Below are positions 58,034-64,000 of a DNA stretch of 64,000 nt, piece by piece; the first letter of the stretch is position 1; each line of letters opens with the position of its first letter. The stretch is from the NCBI GenBank assembly GCA_030374765.1, contig JARGXX010000022.1:372001-436000 (forward strand), given 5' to 3'. This stretch comes from Agarophyton chilense. Taxonomy: Eukaryota; Rhodophyta; Florideophyceae; Gracilariales; Gracilariaceae. The position numbers and the translations under genes are program-made. Below the pieces are notes generated by a model. The model searched no databases and was not told the DNA's origin. It saw only the letters and a list, made by a program, of their open reading frames with translations.

Positions 58034-59098
58034 GTGCAATCGGAGGACCCTGAGGTAAAGAAGACCGAAGTACACCCATTGGACTGGGAGACAGTACCGC
58101 TCAATTCAGTACAACCTCAGGTCAATGCGATAGCCCCGGAAGAAAAAGAGCTTCTCCCTATAACTATTAAGGAACTCCTACAGGCGCTGGTAGAGGACCA
58201 ATACTGCAGGGAAACAGCCGAATTGGTAGGAACCCTAGGATGCCTGTTCGACTATTACCGATTTGGACTACTATTTCGCCGCTCACCTCTGGATGGCTCA
58301 CTCCAACGGGTAGTAGCAACTTCGCCAAGGGGGCGATTCTTATACCTCGCCCATTTCCCCCGCTTTCCTGGTCATCCTGGAGGCAGACGAATGTACCAGA
58401 CCCTAAGGAAGTTCTTTTACTGGCCACTAATGGCGCAGGACCTATGGAAAACTGCACGGAACTTTGCATCGTGTGAACAGATCCGAAGGTCTCGCACCAA
58501 CCAAGTGGCCAAATTGAAGCTCCTCCCCGCCGTAGGTCCGATTGAATTTGTCACAATGGATATACTTGGGCCTTTGCCTAAATCGTCGCATGGGAAACGG
58601 TTTGTTTTGGTTATAACTGATAGGTTTACCAAACCTACCCTAGCCCTACCCCTAGGGAAGGCAACGGCCCCGGATGTCGCCACGGCCTTTTTGTCTCACT
58701 GGGTATGTTCATATGGCATGACACTCTACCTCCTTACGGATAACGGCAGCCAGTTTGTATCCAAATTCTTCTCACCCATTTGTGCTACCTTAGGTATCAA
58801 ACATGTGCCCACCACGGCCTACCACCTGCAGGCAAATGGCCCAACCGAACTCTTCAACCGCACGCTTCTGGACCGATTGGCACAATACGTATCGGAGCAC
58901 CAATTGGACTGGGAGGACTACGTTGAGGCACTGGTTTATGCCTACAACACGCAGGTGCACGCTTCCATGGGGATAAAACCTTTTGATTTAACGATAACGA
59001 GAGCGCCGCCGCCGATAGCTGTTGACCTTCAAAAGTCTATCATAACCCAGGACACAACCGAAGGGATGACTCCTACCAAGGCGAAGCGCTACTCGTGA
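58034..59098 (+). pseudogene. Integrase of element 2, open frame
   Basis: Uninterrupted 354-codon frame and the best-preserved integrase in the window. Zinc module FPRFPGHPGGRRMYQTLRKF with FASCEQI (first Cys lost). The catalytic core has MDILGPLPKSSHGKR, LTDNGSQFVSKFF and TELFNRTLLDRL, so the D, D, E triad is present. The C-terminal GPY/F module is in another frame at 59226-59430 (STGPYKVLETSQH). Confidence 0.82.
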
Positions 59099-59497
59099 CG
59101 ACGCATCGACCGTATTATTCAATCGACCAGAACTGTACTAACCAAAGCCCAACGGCGCTACAAAATCAATTTCTACAAAGCCGTTTGGAACAAACCGACC
59201 TTTTTGGAAAAGAGAACTTGTTTACTTGGACCGGCCAGCGAAAGACAGTGAGAAACTCGAAGGCACTATGCGGAAACTCTTACTCCGCTCGACGGGACCA
59301 TATAAAGTCCTTGAGACCAGTCAACACACAATTACGATACTAATTGACGGCCTACAGGACACCGTGTGTATTGACCGCGTGACACGAGCCCCCAGTTCCT
59401 CCAGACCACCAAAGTCCCAGCCCCTGTCCCAACGGAAGCACAACGACCTCAGGTCGACGCTCAAGTCTCCACACCCCCTAACGCGATTCCCGCGGAC

Positions 59498-59790
59498 TTG
59501 ACTAGCCTCACGGACCCGATGGTCAACGGCAACTACTATGACCAATCTCTCCCAACCGACTCCGATGGATTGGCCCCTCTGGATCACACTCTCCTTCCAG
59601 AAAATGAAAACCAACTGGAATACAAAATTGAACGAATCATGTCTGCCGGTCGGGTAGAAGATGAGAATATGCGCTATGGCATCCGTCGGTTCAGCTACAC
59701 ACCTTAGAAAGACACTTGGCAAGAGCCTCAAACCATTCCGGCTAATTTTATCGCCCGCTATTGACGCAGAATCAGTCACACGGAGCGCGG
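59498..59790 (+). pseudogene. Chromodomain of element 2
   Basis: LEYKIERIMSAGRVEDENMR then YGIRRFSYTP and a stop, after which the other frame continues with WQEPQTIPANFIARY. The layout equals 11945-12253 of element 1. One frameshift and one stop break it. Confidence 0.7.
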
Positions 59791-60103
59791 CCTTCAGGAG
59801 GGACAACCATTGGTCCGAACAATCCCAAAACGCCTTCCAAACTGCCTCCCGACACGATGGTTCGCCGGAGCACGACGGTTCGTCGTAGCTCCTGCATCGG
59901 GGAAAAATGTCAGTTCTTCGGAGAAATCTGAGGAAGACCCGAGCCGCTCTCAAGATTAGACGCCAACCCGAAGCACGCACGTTCGAGATACAAGAATGAC
60001 CTTGAGAAGGCACAAGCATCAATTAATTTTACAACTAACAGAGGTAACACAGCCCTCACCATGACCTCAAGGTTCGCGGAAGCTCTCGGAACACCAACAG
60101 GAC

Positions 60104-60773
60104 TCACAAGGCTGGCGCAGGAGTAGCTCCGTCGTCCTCATTAGAACCTGCAGAAGCGAAACCGGGACTAGGGTAACCCGAGGACCCAACTGGACCACCA
60201 GAATCGGCCCCAGGGAGCCGAGCACGCTTCTTCGGCGGAGATTTCCCTGAGGAACTATTTTCACCATTGGAAGCCTCCCGGTCGCTCAAATCTAGACCAT
60301 ACCGGGCGTCCAAGTCGGCAGTAACCCTCTTGGACATCACTCGGGCATTCTGCTGCAGGATATTGACCATAGCGGTCTTCAGATCTTGAACCTTCTGGAC
60401 CACCGCGGCGTAGCGCACCGGGCGACGAGCCCAGGAGCAAGCTTCCCTCAGGACTGTCGCAATGTCCATTGAGGCAGTAATAAAAACGGGACGGCAGAAG
60501 GGCATGACACACTGCCCGCGGATTCCGTCCGGTGGTTTGCTCATAGCGGACCCCAGGCCGCTCATAAGCCACTCGGTATCTCGAAGGGCTCCCCGCTTGG
60601 TTGTTCGAAGCGATAGCGTCCCTGTCCACAGGCTGTTCCGCAGGGAAATGGAAAGGAAAATCGACGGAAGCGATAAAGTCCGGAGTTTCAATGCCGTATC
60701 CGCCAGGCTTAAAAGGCGATGGCGGCATCGCTTGCGATCAATGGAGGAATATCACGATGGGTTAGAAGGATGA
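60104..60773 (-). pseudogene. Antisense ORF of element 2
   Basis: Minus strand, opposite to gag-pol. Two overlapping frames: 60261-60728 (PDFIASVDFPFHFPAEQPVD, RVAYERPGVRYEQTTGRNPR) and 60104-60691. The latter ends with VRYAAVVQKVQDLKTAMVNI, LQQNARVMSKRVTADLDARY and a Ser/Gly/Pro-rich tail with SPPKKRARLPG, a nuclear-localisation-like basic cluster. Relative to element 1 about 1.4 kb of the middle is missing, which probably accounts for the switch of frame. Function unknown. Confidence 0.6.
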
Positions 60774-61240
60774 TGAAACCGAATCGGGCATAATGACTGA
60801 CGTGATCTCGAATGGACGAAGCGCGCACCGTGGTTCACGGCGGGCGACGCGCGTAGGGTCGCCAAAGAAATACCGAGGGATAGGAAAAGCGGCAAGGAAC
60901 CCCCCCCGGTGCGCGTACAGTACCTCAGGTGAACTATTTGCCAACATGGCGCCAAGGGTCAGCCCTTAGGCACATGCACCTCCGAGGATGGTGGCGACGC
61001 GACGCCCCATCGCGCCCACTGGTAACGAGAGCAACTAACCCCCGGATTGGTCAGAAGATACCGACATGTTGGGCACGGCACCGCTCGTGCCCAGGCCATT
61101 AGGACGCTCAGGATCACGACGTTCCGATCCCAAAGGCAAGATTGGAGATTCACTCATAGGTCCAGTTGCAGCCAGACCCCCAGGAAGGTGTGAGACAATT
61201 TGGACTTAGCCGTGACGTTCGAATCCTAAGAAGGGAGATA

Positions 61241-61360
61241 TGTGAAGGAGCGATGATAACGGTTGAGCTCTGCAAGCCGCCGTGCCCTGAGATATCCTAC
61301 AGGCGACAAGTGGACGGGTCGACCTCAGGTGGACTCATGTAGATTATTAATTTATTTTAA
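61241..61360 (+). repeat. 3' LTR of element 2, interrupted
   Basis: First 120 bp of a family A LTR (TGTGAAGGAGCGATGATAAC ...), preceded by the polypurine tract AAGAAGGGAGATA. It stops after TTATTTTAA, where intact LTRs continue with TGAGG. The rest is expected beyond 64000 on the other side of the Helitron-like element. Confidence 0.85.
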
Positions 61361-61559
61361 CAAGGAACACATGGCCTTCGGCCATATGTGGCGTTTCGCG
61401 CCGAAAAAGTCCACAAAATCACAAAATCATAAATCACACCTTAAAATTAAGGTCGTTTCAACTAAAATCACAGCTTTAAATTACGTTCATTTAAGTATTT
61501 TAAACTCTCAAGCCTTCTACAAATTCAACGGCTTCCTTCAAAACCGGTTTTTATACTTA

Positions 61560-63990
61560 AACAGGCATATTATGAAACGTGTCTGAATGTCTTGGTTCGT
61601 CTTCTTCTTTGTGCAAAAGCAAGACGTCATTTGCTTTCCTCACTCATGATATTCCAACGTAAACCTATCCCGGCGAGAAAAACTGAGATCGAAAATTCAC
61701 AACCATCTTGCAAAGATTTATTCTTGTGCTTTGTGAACCGTAGCTGCAAATGCAAGAAGTACCGGAAATTCCAATCTTTTGAACTCCACATCGGCAAATT
61801 GGAATATGAAATCAATCCTGTGCAAGGTATGATGCCTGAGAAGCCTCCTTTCTTTGTCCAACACTGTAATTCGATCACATCTTCGAGAGGCCCCATAAAC
61901 GATGAACACTTTTCTATTCAAGAGATGTGGATGCGATACATTTCGATTGACAATGACGGAAACTCCATTTTTGAGCAGTAGACAATATGGTGGGATACCT
62001 GTAGGGGCGTAATTGTACTTGATTTTTGGTCCTAGAATGCTTTGAATCTCTGTGTTGTCCCCATCCCTTATAGGCACGAGAGTTGTTTCTGAAATAAGCT
62101 CGTAAGTACTGCCTGGGAATAGATGAAGCGCTCTTTCATTGTGATCATCAACTAGATGGTTCGTTGGTGCAAAAATCAGTCGAATGAGGCTGACATCTTT
62201 CTTTCGGCCATTCTCCACCCACTGTCATAGACCTCGGGAGGCAGCATTCAAATCGGAAGTTGATCTCAGAGGTAAGAAAGGGAACTGGGAAAAAGTACCT
62301 TTCCCCAGCTTCAGGAGAAGCTCAGCAAATTGGGAATCGTCTTTCTGTCTTACTTGTTCATTTAGCAGAAGAACTTTGACTCGTTGATCTCATAGTTCGC
62401 CATCGTATTGTAACGCGACGACTGGTAGGTCAGCATACTGGTCTCAACCTAAGGGAGCGTGGTAGAGCGGGTCGTAAGGTTCGTATCCCTGACGGCGGCA
62501 CTCCCAGAGTACTTGGTGCAATGGGATGGTGTTTATTGCGTAGTCCTACCGGTCAAAGCTACGAAAACGATGGTTTGAAGACCAATTTGTGGAACTAATA
62601 TACCCAAGAGGTTTTTTAGTATCCTAACGATGCCTACCTTATTCTAAGGGAGAAGCGTCATTCGAGCCAAGTAAATAGCAATGGAGAGGCGCTGGGATCC
62701 CCCTGGTACTGTAATGCTAATCTATTACCCTCATTAAAATAAAATAATAATCTAAATGAGCCCAGCTAAGCTCAGCCAGTCTACGTGGCGTCTGTAAGAT
62801 ACCTCAGGCCCCGGCGGCTCACAGGACTCAACCGTAATCGTTGCTCCTTCACACGTCCCAGTACAACGCACGTAAGAGAAGCACTGGTATGACACTCGGG
62901 TTACCATTCGTATCCGTCACAGTCCGATACCTTGGTATAACCGGTAGTAGTTGTATCAAGTCGCCTCAGAGGACCATGATAATGGCTCCAAAGTTCTTCT
63001 GTGAATTTCCTAAGTCCTTTAGAACACTATTCAGTATTTCGATCAATAGTTTTGGACACATATATGCTTCGTAAATGACGATTCCTGCCACCTTCCTCAG
63101 AAGCTCAGCACGTTGTGACTCTGGCCCATACCTTGAGAGTGTTCGATGTTCGGGGATTTGAGCGTCTATGTTGCCATCTTCTCTAATTTCCAGAAGACTG
63201 TGAAGAGTTCTACCTCCTGCATATAATGCAGAAGCAGTTCTGGTCGTTTCCGTCATCTCAATGAACAAACGTTTGTGTTAAATGATGGCTCGTAAGAGGA
63301 AAAGAAAATACGTTTTCCCAGTCCTTGCATGTCCTTGAAAGAAGGACATCTTTCCGTGAGATTGAAGTCGTTCCTTTTCCGCCATTTTGCGCACTCTGGA
63401 AACTTCTCTCATGATCTTATCAAACTGTCGTTGTTGACCGTCCTTCAAATTTCTGTACCTACTTCGCAGTTGGTTGCCAGTGCAAGAAGAAGATATGCGG
63501 CTAATCCTAGCTGCGACTGAAGCGAGATGAATTCCACTCTCGCGGATGCCGAGCTGTCTTGCAATTTGAACAAAATACGGATGCTTCCTGATCAATCTAC
63601 CTCCGTGACGATCAGAAATTTGTATGATTCGCTTCATTATCTCCCTTCTCTGCTCAGCAGTAGAACTACAACGGAAAACTGGCATCCAAACCCGTCCATG
63701 TCTTTCAATGAGTGCTTCTGGATTCATTCCTTGCTGATAAAACGTGATAACTATACGCCTGAGTTCTGACGGTGTTGGGCAGTATCTGACAGCTTCATTA
63801 AATAAAGTGTCGTACTCATTACGGTGTACGTAAAGTCCAGCTGCAATTGCAGCTTCTCCGAAGCTCTAGAAGTGATGATCGCTATACCGGTTTGGTTCAA
63901 CAAAAGAGTCATGTGAACGACTCATGAAGATGATTCGTAAGGAAAATTATTCTGGATTGGCCGGTGAAACGCTTCTTACTCGAGTAACCG
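61560..63990 (-). pseudogene. PIF1-type helicase of Helitron-like element (interrupted)
   Basis: Minus strand, in order: LFNEAVRYCPTPSELRRIVI (about 63740-63800), RHGGRLIRKHPYFVQIARQ, KMSFFQGHARTGKTYFLFLL (Walker A with one Gly changed to Arg, about 63280-63340), YAGGRTLHSLLEI (about 63200), AGIVIYEAYMCPKLLIEILN (Walker B-like DEA changed to YEA, about 63020-63070), GAIIMVL-GD (about 62960), FAELLLKLGKGTFSQFPFL (about 62270-62335), IRLIFAPTNHLVDDHNERAL (about 62120-62190), LEFPVLLAFAATVHKAQE (61718-61770), FFSPGQVYVGIS-VRKAND (about 61620-61680). It is split by a solo LTR at 62409-62853 and broken by frameshifts. Confidence 0.8.
62409..62853 (+). mobile_element. Solo family A LTR within helicase relic
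   Basis: 445 bp from TGTAACGCGACGACTGG to CTCCTTCACA. Flanking pentamers are CGTAT and CGTCC, which agree at three of five positions and may be a mutated target duplication. It separates the helicase relic between the Walker B region and the FAELLLKLG block. Confidence 0.85.
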
Positions 63991-64000
63991 TGGTATCGTC

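Larger units (their letters stand above)
52241..61360 (+). mobile_element. Family A chromovirus element 2
   Basis: Plus strand: 5' LTR (52241-52687), primer-binding site (52691-52708), gag (52713-55594) with an insert of about 660 bp, protease and linker (55633-56661), RT/RNase H (56725-58006), integrase (58034-59098), GPY/F (59226-59430), chromodomain (59498-59790), antisense ORF (60104-60773, minus), polypurine tract (about 61225-61240), 3' LTR start (61241-61360). The 3' LTR is interrupted by a Helitron-like element at 61361. The antisense region has a deletion relative to element 1. Confidence 0.88.
61361..64000 (-). mobile_element. Helitron-like element, 5' part beyond window
   Basis: Minus-strand element whose 3' end is inside the LTR of element 2. 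The end on the minus strand is a 10-bp hairpin (stem ACATATGGCC / GGCCATGTGT, loop GAA; plus-strand 61367-61389) followed by TTCCTTG at 61361. The next flanking bases are TTAAAA, and the LTR bases on the other side of the junction should end in A, so the site is A|T as for Helitrons. The terminal CTTG differs by one base from the canonical CTRR. It carries a PIF1-type helicase relic. The Rep domain would lie past 64000. Confidence 0.65.

Noticed and set aside
61263-61981. Plus-strand ORFs of 107 and 129 codons near the end of element 2
   Set aside because: They cross the LTR/Helitron junction or lie opposite the helicase relic, which has clear family motifs on the minus strand.

Overview
This is eukaryotic nuclear DNA dominated by old transposable elements. 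The only two uninterrupted, convincing host genes are both single-exon: a 616-residue membrane protein at 42785-44635 and a 369-residue oxidoreductase at 48294-49403. An intron-poor, repeat-rich genome with these gene types best fits a florideophyte red alga such as Chondrus. That assignment is inference; no rRNA, tRNA or organelle gene is present to confirm it.

Layout. 1-1300: relic of a cobalamin-independent methionine synthase (MetE-like, minus strand), cut by the window edge. 1314 to about 5640: copy A of a duplicated segment (sirtuin relic, unnamed gene relic, SANT/NAM-like DNA-binding relic); copy B lies at 36193 to about 40640. 5640-8218: AT-rich, no recognisable gene. 8219-19419: Ty3/gypsy chromovirus 1 (family A, minus strand), with two insertions inside it. 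20705-21990: piggyBac-like transposase relic. 22690-31200: Ty3/gypsy chromovirus 4 (family B, plus strand). 31395-36192: truncated family A element 3 (minus strand). 40638-42015: cluster of palindrome-ended MITE-like elements inserted in copy B. 42785-49403: gene-bearing island with a LINE 3' tail at 45848-46200. 50399-50900: second piggyBac relic. 51030-51539: fragment of TFIIH subunit p44/SSL1, abutted by an LTR. 51540-52240: remnant of another family A element. 52241-61360: family A element 2 (plus strand). 61361-64000: Helitron-like element with a PIF1-type helicase relic, inserted in the 3' LTR of element 2 and itself carrying a solo family A LTR at 62409-62853.

Family A structure was reconstructed by comparing copies: LTR of about 446 bp (TG...CA), a tRNA primer-binding site just inside it, gag, protease, RT, RNase H, integrase with GPY/F motif, chromodomain, a separate ORF on the opposite strand, a polypurine tract, then the second LTR. 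Family B shares this plan, including an antisense ORF after the chromodomain. The LTR carries a tRNA-like A-box/B-box pair on the strand that would transcribe the antisense ORF. This is the most unusual signal in the window.

Nearly all elements are dead (frameshifts, stops, lost catalytic residues), and most host-gene traces are also pseudogenes. The window reads as a transposon graveyard around one small live gene island, with insertion order recoverable from nesting and target-site duplications.
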